Positions 9,679 to 18,986 of a stretch of 64,000 nt of DNA are shown here, piece by piece. This stretch comes from Mesorhizobium sp. B2-8-5 (GTDB taxonomy: Bacteria; Pseudomonadota; Alphaproteobacteria; Rhizobiales; Rhizobiaceae). The notes under the pieces are model-generated. The model was not told where the DNA came from and ran no database searches. It saw only the letters and a list, made by a program, of their open reading frames with translations. How positions within the stretch are numbered: position 1 is the first letter of the stretch; the number at the start of each line of letters is the position of its first letter. Location of the stretch: positions 5,613,501 through 5,677,500 of the forward strand of contig NZ_CP083951.1 in NCBI RefSeq assembly GCF_006440675.2, given 5' to 3'. The translations under genes and the position numbers were made by a program.

Positions 9679-10793
9679 AAGTCCTGCATTTCTTCAAGAC
9701 ATATTGGCCGGACAGCTTCGGCGGCGTCGAGCGGACCATCCATGCCATCGCCGAAAGCACGGCCGGCTATGGCATCGAAACGCAGGTGCTGTCACTGAGC
9801 AGCGCGCCTGAGGAAAACACCGGGCGGATCGACGGCCATATAGCCGTCAAAGCGAAGCTCGATTTCGAGCTGGCATCGACAGGGTTTTCGCGCGAGGTTT
9901 TTCGTAAATTCGACAGGCTCGCACGGCAATCCGACCTGGTGCACTACCATTTTCCGTGGCCGGTCATGGACATAGCGCATCTCAGATCGCGCCACGGCAA
10001 GCCGGCCGTCGTCACCTACCATTCCGATATCGTCAAGCAGCGCCTGCTGCTGCCGTTCTACAATCCGCTGATGCAGCGCTTCCTTGGCGATGTCGACGCG
10101 ATCGTGGCGACATCGCCCGATTATCTGGGCTCGAGCGCGACGCTGAGAAAATTCAAGGCCAAATCGCAGGTCATCCCGATCGGCATAGACCAGAGCGCCT
10201 ATCCCGTGCCGACGGCTGCAGACAACGCCTGGTGCCAATCGATGGTGTCGGAGCCTTTCGTGCTCTTCGTCGGTGTGCTGCGTTATTATAAGGGGCTGGA
10301 TATCCTTGTCGAGGCCGCGGACCGGGTGCGGTGCAAGATCGTCATCGCCGGGTCGGGACCGATCGGGCAGCAGTTGAAACGCCAGGCCGAAAGACTCGGC
10401 CGCGACAACGTTATCTTCCTCGGTGAAATTTCCGAACCACAGAAGATGGCCCTGCTTCACACCTGCAGCGGTTTCGTCTTCCCCTCAAACCAGCGTTCCG
10501 AGGCCTATGGCGTCTCGCTGGCGGAAGCGGCGATGTGCGGCAAGCCGATGATCTCATGCGAGATCGGAACCGGAACCTCCTATGTGAACAAGGCCGGCGT
10601 CACCGGCCTTATCGTCCCGCCTTCCGACCCCGCCCGCCTTGCCGAAGCGATCGACCGCCTGCTCGATTCGCCCGAGGAAGCGGAAAAATGGGGACGGGCG
10701 GCGCGCGAGCGGTTTTCCAACCTCTTCACCGCCGACAAGATGGGACGAGCCTATGCCGAGCTCTATCTTCGGCTAATCAATCGCCGCGCCTGA
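9675..10793 (+). CDS. Glycosyltransferase family 4
   Basis: This 372-residue GT-B glycosyltransferase begins MKVLHFFKTYWPDSFGGVE, a typical GT4 N-terminus with the glycine-rich turn. It carries FVGVLRYYKGLDIL and IAGSGP in the donor domain and SEAYGVSLAEAAMCGKP as the EX7E-type signature. The TTG at 9675 overlaps the preceding stop by four bases; upstream in-frame ATGs lie inside the previous gene and add residues unlike the family. It is the last gene of the polysaccharide locus in this direction. Sugar specificity cannot be assigned. Confidence 0.88.
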   Translation: MKVLHFFKTYWPDSFGGVERTIHAIAESTAGYGIETQVLSLSSAPEENTGRIDGHIAVKAKLDFELASTGFSREVFRKFDRLARQSDLVHYHFPWPVMDIAHLRSRHGKPAVVTYHSDIVKQRLLLPFYNPLMQRFLGDVDAIVATSPDYLGSSATLRKFKAKSQVIPIGIDQSAYPVPTAADNAWCQSMVSEPFVLFVGVLRYYKGLDILVEAADRVRCKIVIAGSGPIGQQLKRQAERLGRDNVIFLGEISEPQKMALLHTCSGFVFPSNQRSEAYGVSLAEAAMCGKPMISCEIGTGTSYVNKAGVTGLIVPPSDPARLAEAIDRLLDSPEEAEKWGRAARERFSNLFTADKMGRAYAELYLRLINRRA

Positions 10794-10893
10794 GCAGCCG
10801 GGACGAAATTGCCGTCGTGTTTCATGCACAGCCGGCATTGAGCTTTGCTCCGCCTCGTCCTATAAGGCCGCGCAGCGGGCATGCCCCGCCTGC

Positions 10894-10968
10894 TGGGGCG
10901 TCGCCAAGTGGTAAGGCATCGGTTTTTGGTACCGACATTCCCAGGTTCGAATCCTGGCGCCCCAGCCA
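10894..10968 (+). tRNA. tRNA-Gln (anticodon UUG), CCA encoded
   Basis: A full cloverleaf can be drawn. The acceptor stem TGGGGCG pairs with CGCCCCA, the anticodon stem TCGGT pairs with ACCGA around loop TTTTGGT (anticodon TTG, reading CAA), and the T arm CCAGG-TTCGAAT-CCTGG is intact. The discriminator is G10965 and the CCA end is encoded at 10966-10968. No integrase or duplicated 3' end was seen nearby. Confidence 0.95.
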
Positions 10969-11062
10969 CTGCCATCGGCCAGTCAAACGGATGGTATGGT
11001 TGTTGGCGCCGTGGCTTGTACTCGTGCGTTTCACCGTTTCACGGAACCAACGAACCGCCCTA

Positions 11063-11121
11063 CCTCTTTGTTTTGACGCAATTCCGAACGGAAAACCGCT
11101 CACGCTTTCCTGGAATTGCTC
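11063..11121 (+). repeat. Palindromic intergenic repeat, copy 1
   Basis: A short imperfect palindrome whose ends GCAATTCC (11078-11085) and GGAATTGC (11112-11119) are complementary around a core reading GGAAAACCGCTCACGCTTTCC. The 59-base unit, including the leading CTCTTTGTTTTGACGC, recurs at 36919-36980, and the core recurs at several other intergenic sites here. It lies between the tRNA and the 3' end of the acetamidase-like gene. Confidence 0.8.
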
Positions 11122-11124
11122 TCG

Positions 11125-12048
11125 TCAGCCGGTGGAGGCCGGTTTCGGAAGCCATCGCTTTTCGATCAGGCAAACCATCGTATAGGCAGGGTCAAAAACG
11201 TTTCCGACGTGATACCGGACAACCTGTCCCATCAGATGCGATGCGGCAGCGGCGGACAAGCCGTGGTCACTGGTCAACCAGTTGAACATATCCGTGGTCG
11301 CGTGCTGGAGAGCCTGATCAAGCGGACGAGCATTACCAACAGAGAAAATGTGGGTCTCGTTCTCGCCACGAGGCCATGTCAACCGTCTGTTTTTTTCCAC
11401 GGTCAAGCGAAGCTCAACTTCAAAGCAGGTTTCGATCCCGGTTCCAACGATCTCCCCATCGCCCTGCGCCGCATGGCAATCGCCCGCGAAGAAGAGCGCA
11501 CCCTCTGCCGCAACGGGGAACCAAACGGTCGCGCCGGGCCGAAACCCGCGGTAATCCATGTTCCCGCCATTTTCTGCACTGGTCGCGGTGGAGAAAGCCT
11601 GGCCCATCGATGGCGCCACGCCGAAGCAGCCGATCATCGGCTCGACCGGCAAAATGAAGTGCTCGAGGCCTGGCGGCGGCTCCTGCAACACCACAGTTCG
11701 CGCTTCCAGGTCGATCTGCCAAGTGACTTTGTCCCTGGCAGGCAGCCCACGAGCAGCCTCCGGATCGACAACGTTTGCAGCCAGTGACGAGATCGTCCAG
11801 CCGGAAGAGCGGATCGGGTCCATGCGCAGGATCTCCACACGCAGCGCATCACCAGGTGCGGCTCCTGTCACGAAGACCGGGCCGTTCATAGGGTTCGGCC
11901 CTCGTGACCGCTGCACACCGTTCTTGTCGAAGCCCTGAGCGTCGAGCGTTTCCGTCGTCACGACATCGCCGGATGCAATTGTGAGCGCCGGCGCGATCGT
12001 ACCAAGGACATTGTGCCAAGTGGTGTTGGTAAGTTTGTGCGTCGCCAT
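11125..12048 (-). CDS. Acetamidase/formamidase family protein
   Basis: This 307-residue protein matches the FmdA/AmdA family, which hydrolyses small amides to ammonia and the acid. Recognisable blocks are GDVVTTETLDAQG near the N-terminus, NPMNGPVFVTGAAPGD, PMIGCFGVAPS in the centre and FAGDCHAAQGDGEIVGTGIE, the last containing conserved acidic and histidine residues. ATG 12048 gives the typical MATHKL start; 26 further in-frame codons upstream look non-coding. It stands alone, divergent from the HAD/P-loop fusion gene. The true substrate is unknown. Confidence 0.88.
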   Translation of the reverse strand: MATHKLTNTTWHNVLGTIAPALTIASGDVVTTETLDAQGFDKNGVQRSRGPNPMNGPVFVTGAAPGDALRVEILRMDPIRSSGWTISSLAANVVDPEAARGLPARDKVTWQIDLEARTVVLQEPPPGLEHFILPVEPMIGCFGVAPSMGQAFSTATSAENGGNMDYRGFRPGATVWFPVAAEGALFFAGDCHAAQGDGEIVGTGIETCFEVELRLTVEKNRRLTWPRGENETHIFSVGNARPLDQALQHATTDMFNWLTSDHGLSAAAASHLMGQVVRYHVGNVFDPAYTMVCLIEKRWLPKPASTG

Positions 12049-12274
12049 TAGATCGCAGTAACGAAGGCGTCGAGGTACGGCAAGTGGGCGGATTGAGCTC
12101 TTCCTGGCCGATCGTTTCGTTCGCATGGGCGAGTCGCTGCGATGCGCGACGGCCTAATGCCGGCCCGAGAAATCCAGTGCTCGACCTAAACCTTTTCCGC
12201 CTCCAGGCGTTGTTGTCCGCCGAGCCGGATACTGCCGGCGGGCGCGAAAAACAGCCGGCGGAGAGGTTAAACCG

Positions 12275-13987
12275 ATGTATTTCATGGCATTGGCCACCGA
12301 CTATGACGGCACGCTGGCGCATGATGGCCTGGTCACGGCCAGCACGATCTCGGCGCTGGAAAAGCTGAAGAAATCAGGGCGCAAGCTCATCCTGGTCACC
12401 GGCCGCGAACTGCCCGACCTCAAGGAGGTTTTTCCCGAACTTTTCCTGTTCGACAAGGTCGTCGCCGAAAACGGCGCGCTGATCTACACGCCGGCCAGCG
12501 AGGAAGAGCGCACGATCTCGCCCTCGCCTTCCGTCGATCTCATCGACGGGCTCAAGAAGCGCGGCGTGAAGCCGCTGTCGGTTGGGCGCTCGATCGTCGC
12601 CACCTGGGAGCCGCACCAGGTGACGGTGCTCGACGTCATCAAGAAGCTCGGGCTGGAGCTGGAGATCATCTTCAACAAGGGCGCGGTGATGATCCTGCCC
12701 TCGGGCATCAACAAGGCAACCGGACTGGCGGCTGCGCTCGAGGACCTGAAGCTGTCGCCGCATAATGTCGTGGCCGTCGGCGACGCCGAGAACGACCACG
12801 CTTTCCTCAGGGCCTCGGGCTGCAGCGTCGCTGTGGCCAACGCGCTGCCCGCGGTCAAGGAAACCGCCGACCTCGTCACCAAGGCGCCGCGCGGCAAAGG
12901 CGTCGAGGAACTGATCCGCAGGCTGACCAAGCGCGATTATCCGCTGGCCAAAAAGCGCTCGCGCGGCGTGCTGCTCGGGACCTCACGCGGCAAAGACATC
13001 TACTTGTCGCCGATGGAAACAGTGCTGATCGCCGGCAGCTCGGGCATCGGCAAATCGACCTTGGCCACGGCGCTCACCGAGCGGCTGGTCGAAAAAGGTC
13101 TGCAATTCTGCATTTTCGACCCCGAGGGCGACTATGACGGACTGAAAGGCGCGGTGCCGCTCGGCAACGGCTCGACCGCGCCGAACAAGGAACAATTGCT
13201 GGAATTGATCGAGAAACCGCAGAACAATGTCGTGGTCAATGGCCTGGCGCTGAAGGTCGATGAGCGTCCCGATTTCTTCGCCGAATTGCTGCCCGGCCTC
13301 GGCAATGTCCGCTATCGCACGGCAAGGCCGCACTGGCTGATCATCGACGAGGCGCATCATTTGATGCCCAAGCGACGCGGAGATACGCGGGCGGTGCTTT
13401 CGATCGAGCTGCCTGGTACCGTGCTGATCACCGTCCACCCCGAAGCAATCTCCACCGATGCGTTGCGGCTAGTGACGGCAGTGATCGCACTCGGGCCCAA
13501 CGCAAAGGACGTGATCAGGACCTTCTGCAAGGAAACCGGGCTCAAGGCGCCGAAGGACATTCCTCTGCCCAAGGGCGACCGCGTGCTGTTCTGGCGGCCG
13601 CATGACGGCAAGAAGCCGTTCACGGTCAAGGCGATCGAGCCCGACCAGTCGCTGAAGCGGCACAGCCGCAAATATGCCGAAGGCGAGCTCGACGAGGCGG
13701 GCAGCTTCTATTTCACAGGGCCGAAGAAGGCGATGAATCTGCGAGCTCACAATCTCATCATCTTCGCCCAGATGGCGGAAGGTATCGACGACAAGACATG
13801 GGAATACCATTTGCGCGCCGGCGATTATTCCAAATGGTTCCGCCAGCAGATCAGGGACAAGGAACTCGCCAACGAAACAGCAGACGCGGAGAAGAACAAG
13901 GCGTTGTCGGCCGACGAGAGCCGCAAGCTGGTGATCGACGCCGTGCGCCGCCGCTATACGGCGCCGGCGACGGCGCCGGAGAACTAG
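12275..13987 (+). CDS. HAD-IIB phosphatase fused to a HerA/DUF87-like P-loop ATPase domain
   Basis: This 570-residue protein has two recognisable modules. Residues 1 to about 215 are a Cof-type (IIB) HAD phosphatase: DYDGT nucleophile motif at D9/D11, VTGR, and VGDAENDHAF near residue 168. Residues from about 235 to 440 are a P-loop NTPase with Walker A AGSSGIGKST near 253 and Walker B WLIIDEAHH near 352, preceded by FDPEGDYD, resembling the HerA/VirB4/DUF87 class. The last 110 residues contain TWEYHLRAGDYSKWFRQQI, which I cannot assign. The ATG has a GAGAGG Shine-Dalgarno. It is monocistronic and convergent with smc. Biochemical role unknown; both active sites look intact. Confidence 0.85.
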   Translation: MYFMALATDYDGTLAHDGLVTASTISALEKLKKSGRKLILVTGRELPDLKEVFPELFLFDKVVAENGALIYTPASEEERTISPSPSVDLIDGLKKRGVKPLSVGRSIVATWEPHQVTVLDVIKKLGLELEIIFNKGAVMILPSGINKATGLAAALEDLKLSPHNVVAVGDAENDHAFLRASGCSVAVANALPAVKETADLVTKAPRGKGVEELIRRLTKRDYPLAKKRSRGVLLGTSRGKDIYLSPMETVLIAGSSGIGKSTLATALTERLVEKGLQFCIFDPEGDYDGLKGAVPLGNGSTAPNKEQLLELIEKPQNNVVVNGLALKVDERPDFFAELLPGLGNVRYRTARPHWLIIDEAHHLMPKRRGDTRAVLSIELPGTVLITVHPEAISTDALRLVTAVIALGPNAKDVIRTFCKETGLKAPKDIPLPKGDRVLFWRPHDGKKPFTVKAIEPDQSLKRHSRKYAEGELDEAGSFYFTGPKKAMNLRAHNLIIFAQMAEGIDDKTWEYHLRAGDYSKWFRQQIRDKELANETADAEKNKALSADESRKLVIDAVRRRYTAPATAPEN

Positions 13988-14017
13988 GATTGGTCGTTGA
14001 ACGTGAGAAAGGCGAGC

Positions 14018-17000
14018 TCAGCTCGCCTCGCGCATCGCCTCGGCCGCTTGCAGGTCGACCGAGACCAGCTGGCTGACGCCTTGCTCGGCCATGGTGACAC
14101 CGAACAGCCGGTCCATGCGCGCCATGGTGATGGGGTTGTGGGTGATGATAACGAAGCGGGTTTCGGTGGTCTTCGACATCTCGTCCATCAAATTGCAGAA
14201 GCGCTCGACATTGTGGTCGTCGAGCGGCGCGTCGACCTCGTCGAGCACGCAGATCGGCGCGGGGTTGGTGAGGAACACGGCGAAGATCAGCGACATCGCC
14301 GTCAGCGCCTGCTCGCCGCCGGAAAGCAGCGTCATGGTCTGCGGCTTCTTGCCGGGCGGACGGGCGAGGATTTCCAGCCCCGCCTCCAGCGGATCCTCGG
14401 ACTCGATCAACTGCAACTCGGCCGTGCCGCCGCCGAACAGATGCGAGAACAGCCGCTGGAAATGGCCGTTGACCACCTCGAAGGCCGACAGCAGCCGCTC
14501 GCGGCCCTCGCGGTTGAGGCTCTGGATCGCCTGGCGCAGTTTTCTGATCGCCTCGATGATGTCCTCGCGCTCGGAAACGATGGTCTCCAGCCGCTCCGAC
14601 AATTCCTTCTGCTCTTCCTCGGCGCGCAGGTTGACGGCGCCGAGGCGCTCGCGCTCGATCTTCAGCCGGTCGAGCTGGCGCTCGATCTCGGCCATGTCGG
14701 GCATCGGGTCGTCGGCTTCGAGGCCGGTATGCTTGATGACCAGATGCGGCGGCGTGTTGAGCGCTTCCTGGATGCGCGCCTCGACCTCGGCGCGGCGTTC
14801 ATCGGCCGCGGTGAGCCGCTCCTCGGCGCGGACGCGGGTTTCGCGCGATTCGGCGAGCGACTGGATGGCGGCGGTGGCCGCCTTGTCGAGCTCGGCCTGC
14901 TTGCTCTCCGCCTCCTGCAGGCGGTCGCTCGCCGCCTGGCGCAAAGCTTCGGCCTCGGAAAGCTGCGTCAGCAGGGCGCGGCGCTTGGCGTCGATCTCGT
15001 CCGGCGCGTCGGCCAGCCTTTCGCGCTCGGCCTCGGCTTCGGCCTTGCGCTCGCCGAGGGCGGCGATTTGCGTCGAGGCGTTCTCGGCGCGCTCCAGCCA
15101 GTTCTTGCGTTCGGCACCGATGGCGTCCAGCCGGCGCATGCGCGCCTCGGCTTCGCGCCGCAGCCCTTCGTGCACGGCGCGCGCATCGGCGAGCGTGGCG
15201 CGGTCGCGCGAGACATTGGCGGAGGCCTGTTCGAGCTGCAATTGCAGGTCGCCAAGATCGGGCGCGTCCTGCAACATCGCCTCGGCTTCGAGGAAAGCGG
15301 CCTGCGTCTCCTCATGGCTGTCAACAATGCGAGCGCGTGCCTCTTCAAGCGCGGCGCGCCGGCTCAACAGCTCGCCGCCGGCCTTCTCGGCCTCGGCCAG
15401 CGCGTTGCGGGCGGCATCCAGAGCATGCTGGGCGTCGCGGCCGGCCTGGCGCGCATTGCGCTCGGCATCGCTTGCCTGGCGCATCGCCTGCTCGGCATGC
15501 GTCAACGCCTCCTCGGCCTCGCGTACGACAAGCGTCGCCTGCACGGCTTCGGCATCGAGCTCCGCCAGGCGGTTCTTCTGCGCCAGCCGCAGCGCGGCGG
15601 CGGTCGGAGCGTCGGCGCTCGCCGTCAAGCCGTCCCAGCGCCAGAGCGCGCCATCGCGGCTGACCAGCCGCTGGCCGGGGGCCAGAAGCGCCTGCAACCG
15701 GCGGCCATCGACGGTGTCGACGATGCCGATCTGCGCGAGGCGGCGGGCAAGCTGCGCCGGCGCGCGAACGACGCTGGCCAGGCTCTTCACACCTTCGGGC
15801 AGCGACGCATCGCCGGGCTGGACCGAGCTTTCGCCCCAATGCACCGGAGCGCTGCGGTCGAGCGGAACGTCGAGGTCCTCGCCAAGGGCCGCGCCAAGCG
15901 CGGTTTCGTAGCCGCGCTCGACACTGATCTGGTCCAGCACCGAAGGGAAAAGATCGCCCCCGCTGGTGGCATTGAGGATCTTCGCCAGCGTGCGCGCTTC
16001 CGTCTCGATGCGCGCCAGTTCGGCCCTTGCATCCTGCAGCGGAGGCCTTGCGGCGCTTTCAGCAGTGCGGGCCTCGGCGACGGCCTGCTCGGCGGCAATG
16101 GCGCCGGCCTCGCCCTCTTCCAGCCGGGCAAGCGCATCCTCGACCAGAAGCCGCTTCTCGGCCGGATCGGGCAGGCCGGAAATGCGCGCGACGATGTCGG
16201 AAAGCTCGCGGTCGACCTCGGCGAGCTGACGGGCGAAGCGATCACGGCGCTCGGCGGTCTCGCGCAGCGAGCGCTCGATCTGGTGGCGCGAGGCGGCCGC
16301 CTCGGCGCGCTCGGCGGTCAGCGCGGCAAGTTTTGCTTCGCTCTGCGAGAGCGTCGCGCCGGCCTGCTCGAAGGCGGCGCGCGTGGTCGCCTCGCGCTCG
16401 GCGGCACCGGCGTTTTCCGAATTGAGCTCGGCTTCCTCGGTGCGCAGGCGCTCCAGGATGTCGGCATTGTCGCGCACCATCCGCTCCTCGCGGGCGATGT
16501 CGGCGTCGAGCTGCTGCAGGCGGCGTTCGAGCTCGGTCTGGCGGGCGCGGATGCGGCCGGCCTCTTCCTCGATCTGGGTCTTGGCGATCGACAGGCGCTG
16601 GAAGGCGGCAGCAGCGGCGGCTTCCGCGTCGCGCAGGTCCGGCAGCCGGTGCGCTGCGATGCCCTGCTCCCTGGCCGCCGCCATCTGGGCGGCGGCGCGG
16701 TCGCCGACCAGCGTGGTGGCGACGGCAAGCGCGGAACGCGCCTCCCCTTCCTGGGTTTTTGCCAGCGTCCAGCGCAGATGCAGCAGCGTCGCTTCGGCCT
16801 TGCGGATATCGGCCGACAGGTTCTTGAAGCGCGACGCCTGGCGGGCCTGGCGCTTCAGACTCTCGATCTGGCCTTCCAGCTCGCCGACGACGTCGTCCAG
16901 CCGCTCGAGGTTCTGCTCGGCCGCCTTGAGCCGAAGCTCGGCCTCATGCCGGCGCGTGTGCAGGCCGGAGATGCCGGCGGCTTCTTCAAGCAGCGCGCGG

Positions 17001-17479
17001 CGCGCCTGCGGCTTTGCCTGGATCAGCTCGCCGATGCGGCCCTGGCCGACCATGGAGGGCGAGCGGGCGCCGGTCGACTGGTCGGCGAACAGAAGCTGCA
17101 CGTCCTTGGCGCGCGCTTCCTTGCCGTTGATGCGGTAGAGCGAGCCCGCCTCGCGCTCGATGCGGCGCGACACCTGCAGTTCATCGGCGTCGTTGAAGGC
17201 TGAAGGCGCGGTGCGGTCGGTATTGTCGAGGAAAAGCGTGACTTCGGCGGTATTGCGCGCCGGCCGCGCACCGGAGCCAGAGAAGATCACGTCGTCCATG
17301 CCGGACGCGCGCATGTTCTTGTAAGAGCTTTCGCCCATCACCCAGCGCAAAGCTTCGACGAGATTCGACTTGCCGCAGCCGTTCGGCCCGACAATGCCGG
17401 TCAGCCCGCGTTCGATGACGAACTCGCCGGGCTCGACGAACGATTTGAAACCGAGGAGGCGAAGGCGCGAAAATTTCAT
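14018..17479 (-). CDS. smc: Chromosome segregation protein SMC
   Basis: This 1153-residue structural-maintenance-of-chromosomes ATPase is full length for the family. The N-terminal head has FKSFVEPGEF and Walker A GPNGCGKSN. Two very long alanine- and glutamate-rich coiled coils flank a hinge around residues 500-650. The C-terminal head has the signature LLSGGEQALTAMSL and Walker B PICVLDEVDAPLDD. It compacts and orients newly replicated DNA with ScpA/ScpB, which are not in this window. It is followed 63 bases upstream on the same strand by the DsbA-like gene, a common arrangement in Rhizobiales. The very high GC bias creates long spurious frames on the opposite strand. Confidence 0.98.
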   Translation of the reverse strand: MKFSRLRLLGFKSFVEPGEFVIERGLTGIVGPNGCGKSNLVEALRWVMGESSYKNMRASGMDDVIFSGSGARPARNTAEVTLFLDNTDRTAPSAFNDADELQVSRRIEREAGSLYRINGKEARAKDVQLLFADQSTGARSPSMVGQGRIGELIQAKPQARRALLEEAAGISGLHTRRHEAELRLKAAEQNLERLDDVVGELEGQIESLKRQARQASRFKNLSADIRKAEATLLHLRWTLAKTQEGEARSALAVATTLVGDRAAAQMAAAREQGIAAHRLPDLRDAEAAAAAAFQRLSIAKTQIEEEAGRIRARQTELERRLQQLDADIAREERMVRDNADILERLRTEEAELNSENAGAAEREATTRAAFEQAGATLSQSEAKLAALTAERAEAAASRHQIERSLRETAERRDRFARQLAEVDRELSDIVARISGLPDPAEKRLLVEDALARLEEGEAGAIAAEQAVAEARTAESAARPPLQDARAELARIETEARTLAKILNATSGGDLFPSVLDQISVERGYETALGAALGEDLDVPLDRSAPVHWGESSVQPGDASLPEGVKSLASVVRAPAQLARRLAQIGIVDTVDGRRLQALLAPGQRLVSRDGALWRWDGLTASADAPTAAALRLAQKNRLAELDAEAVQATLVVREAEEALTHAEQAMRQASDAERNARQAGRDAQHALDAARNALAEAEKAGGELLSRRAALEEARARIVDSHEETQAAFLEAEAMLQDAPDLGDLQLQLEQASANVSRDRATLADARAVHEGLRREAEARMRRLDAIGAERKNWLERAENASTQIAALGERKAEAEAERERLADAPDEIDAKRRALLTQLSEAEALRQAASDRLQEAESKQAELDKAATAAIQSLAESRETRVRAEERLTAADERRAEVEARIQEALNTPPHLVIKHTGLEADDPMPDMAEIERQLDRLKIERERLGAVNLRAEEEQKELSERLETIVSEREDIIEAIRKLRQAIQSLNREGRERLLSAFEVVNGHFQRLFSHLFGGGTAELQLIESEDPLEAGLEILARPPGKKPQTMTLLSGGEQALTAMSLIFAVFLTNPAPICVLDEVDAPLDDHNVERFCNLMDEMSKTTETRFVIITHNPITMARMDRLFGVTMAEQGVSQLVSVDLQAAEAMREAS

Positions 17480-17542
17480 TCGCGCCGCCCAACACTACAG
17501 GCGTGCGCGCCGAAGCCGGACCGCTTCGGCGCGGCCTGGATG

Positions 17543-18289
17543 TCAGAGCAGAGGGTCGATGATGGCCGACATTTCCTCAATCGACATCGCCCCTTTGTAG
17601 GTCTTTCCGTTGATGAAGAAGGTCGGCGTCGAGTCGACCTTGAACTCGTCCGCTCCGCGTTTCTGGACTGCTCTCACATCGTCCAGAAGTTTCTGGTCCG
17701 TCAAGCAGGACTCAAAGGACTCCTGTGTAAAACCGGCCAGCTTGGAGATCTGCAGCAGCGCTTCCTTGGTGTTGTTGACGCCGACCCAGCTCGGCTGCTG
17801 CTTGAACAGCACGTCGACCATGGCGAAGTAGTTGTCCTTCGAGCAGCGCGCCAGCATGAAGCCGGCCTCGGCGCTCGGGTCGAACGGGAATTCGCGCAGA
17901 ATATAACGGACCTTGCCGGTGTCGATGTATTTCGACTTCAGCTGTGGGAAGGTGGTGTCATTGAAATGCGCGCAATGCGGGCAGGTCATCGATGCGTATT
18001 CGACGATGGTGACCTTGGCGTCGTCCTTGCCGAGCTGCTTGTCGGGCAGCGCGCCCGGCTTGAGCAGTTCCGTCATGTCCACGGTGCCCTGCGCCTCGGG
18101 CACCTGGACCGCCGCCGGCGTGGCGGCCGGCTTGGCAGGCGTCGACGGGTTGGCCGGCTTCACGTCGGCTGCCTTCGCCTCCTCGCCGGAGTCGCTGCAT
18201 GCGGCAAGCAGCGCCACCGCAGGAACAGCAGCCAGCGCGGTCAGAAGGTTTCTGCGAGACAAGCTTTTGCCAGACGGGGCACGGTTCAT
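17543..18289 (-). CDS. DsbA family thioredoxin-fold lipoprotein
   Basis: This 248-residue protein has an export signal with SRRNLL (twin-arginine-like) followed by a hydrophobic stretch and a lipobox LLAAC, then a proline- and alanine-rich linker. The thioredoxin fold has the redox motif CPHC inside MTCPHCAHF and the cis-proline segment STPTFFINGK. It resembles the DsbA/BdbD family that oxidises periplasmic thiols. The ATG at 18289 has an AGGTG ribosome-binding site seven bases upstream and is preferred over GTG 18298. Its position next to smc and the DciA-like gene is a conserved rhizobial neighbourhood rather than evidence of joint function. Confidence 0.9.
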   Translation of the reverse strand: MNRAPSGKSLSRRNLLTALAAVPAVALLAACSDSGEEAKAADVKPANPSTPAKPAATPAAVQVPEAQGTVDMTELLKPGALPDKQLGKDDAKVTIVEYASMTCPHCAHFNDTTFPQLKSKYIDTGKVRYILREFPFDPSAEAGFMLARCSKDNYFAMVDVLFKQQPSWVGVNNTKEALLQISKLAGFTQESFESCLTDQKLLDDVRAVQKRGADEFKVDSTPTFFINGKTYKGAMSIEEMSAIIDPLL

Positions 18290-18443
18290 GCGAATCACCT
18301 GATATCGGTTGGATTTTGCAATGCAAGGGCTAGAAAAGGCGAGAGTTGGCGCGAATTAAGGCATCGCGATCCCCAATCCAATCGCGAAACTTGATCATAA
18401 GCATCACGAATGCGCGAGATTGGTGACGCATTCATGACGCTTC

Positions 18444-18953
18444 TTACGACCCTTTGAGCTTCCTTTCACCCATAATCGTGGCGCCGAGCCGCTCCAATGA
18501 AGCGCGCAGGCCGTCATCCTCGATCTGGCCGACCAGATGCGAAAGCTTCGACTTCTCCGCCTCGCTCAGAGGGCGCGGCGCCGGCTTCGGCCGCGCCTTT
18601 TGCGAAAGCACCGGTTTTTGCAGAATCTTGATGCGGCCGACCGCGTTGAAGCCCAGGAAGGCATTGACGCGGTTGATCACCTCGCCGGCCTCGTGCTGCA
18701 GATGCAACGCCGCCATGCCTTCGCAGGCGATGATCAGCGTCGCCGGCTCGAACGGATCGTCCTCGTGCAAGCGGCGCGGCCACTGAATCTTCTCCGGCCG
18801 CGAGTGGGCGGCCAGGCGCGGCCCGGCGATCTCTTCCCAGGACTGCACCAGCCCGATCGAGATACCGGCGCGCTTCTTCAGCACCGGGTCGAGGATCTCG
18901 GTGGCGAGATCGCTCACCGGAACGGGATTGCCGAAGGGCCTTTTCCCTGCCAT
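18444..18953 (-). CDS. DUF721 domain protein (DciA-like)
   Basis: This 169-residue protein has a DUF721 domain in its N-terminal two thirds. In DciA, the ancestral helicase-loading factor of many bacteria lacking DnaC, this domain interacts with DnaB. Visible features are the GLVQSWEEIAGPRLAAHSRPEKI block, typical of the family's first helix pair, and a central TLIIACEGMAALHLQHEAGEVINRVNAFLG. The C-terminal 50 residues are charged and of low complexity. It is divergent from mutY, with 33 bases between the two start codons. The helicase-loading role is inferred from the family. Confidence 0.8.
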   Translation of the reverse strand: MAGKRPFGNPVPVSDLATEILDPVLKKRAGISIGLVQSWEEIAGPRLAAHSRPEKIQWPRRLHEDDPFEPATLIIACEGMAALHLQHEAGEVINRVNAFLGFNAVGRIKILQKPVLSQKARPKPAPRPLSEAEKSKLSHLVGQIEDDGLRASLERLGATIMGERKLKGS

Positions 18954-18986
18954 GTGCGTTCTCCAGTTCCCCAGCTCATCCGATCA

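Noticed and set aside
10894..11121. tRNA-Gln as an integration site for a genomic island
   Set aside because: No integrase gene and no duplicated tRNA 3' end were seen in the window.
13997..17203. A 1068-codon open frame antisense to smc (and a 606-codon frame at 14091-15911)
   Set aside because: It is a shadow of GC-rich, alanine- and glutamate-rich coiled-coil codons; its own sequence is low-complexity, with no family resemblance and no ribosome-binding site.
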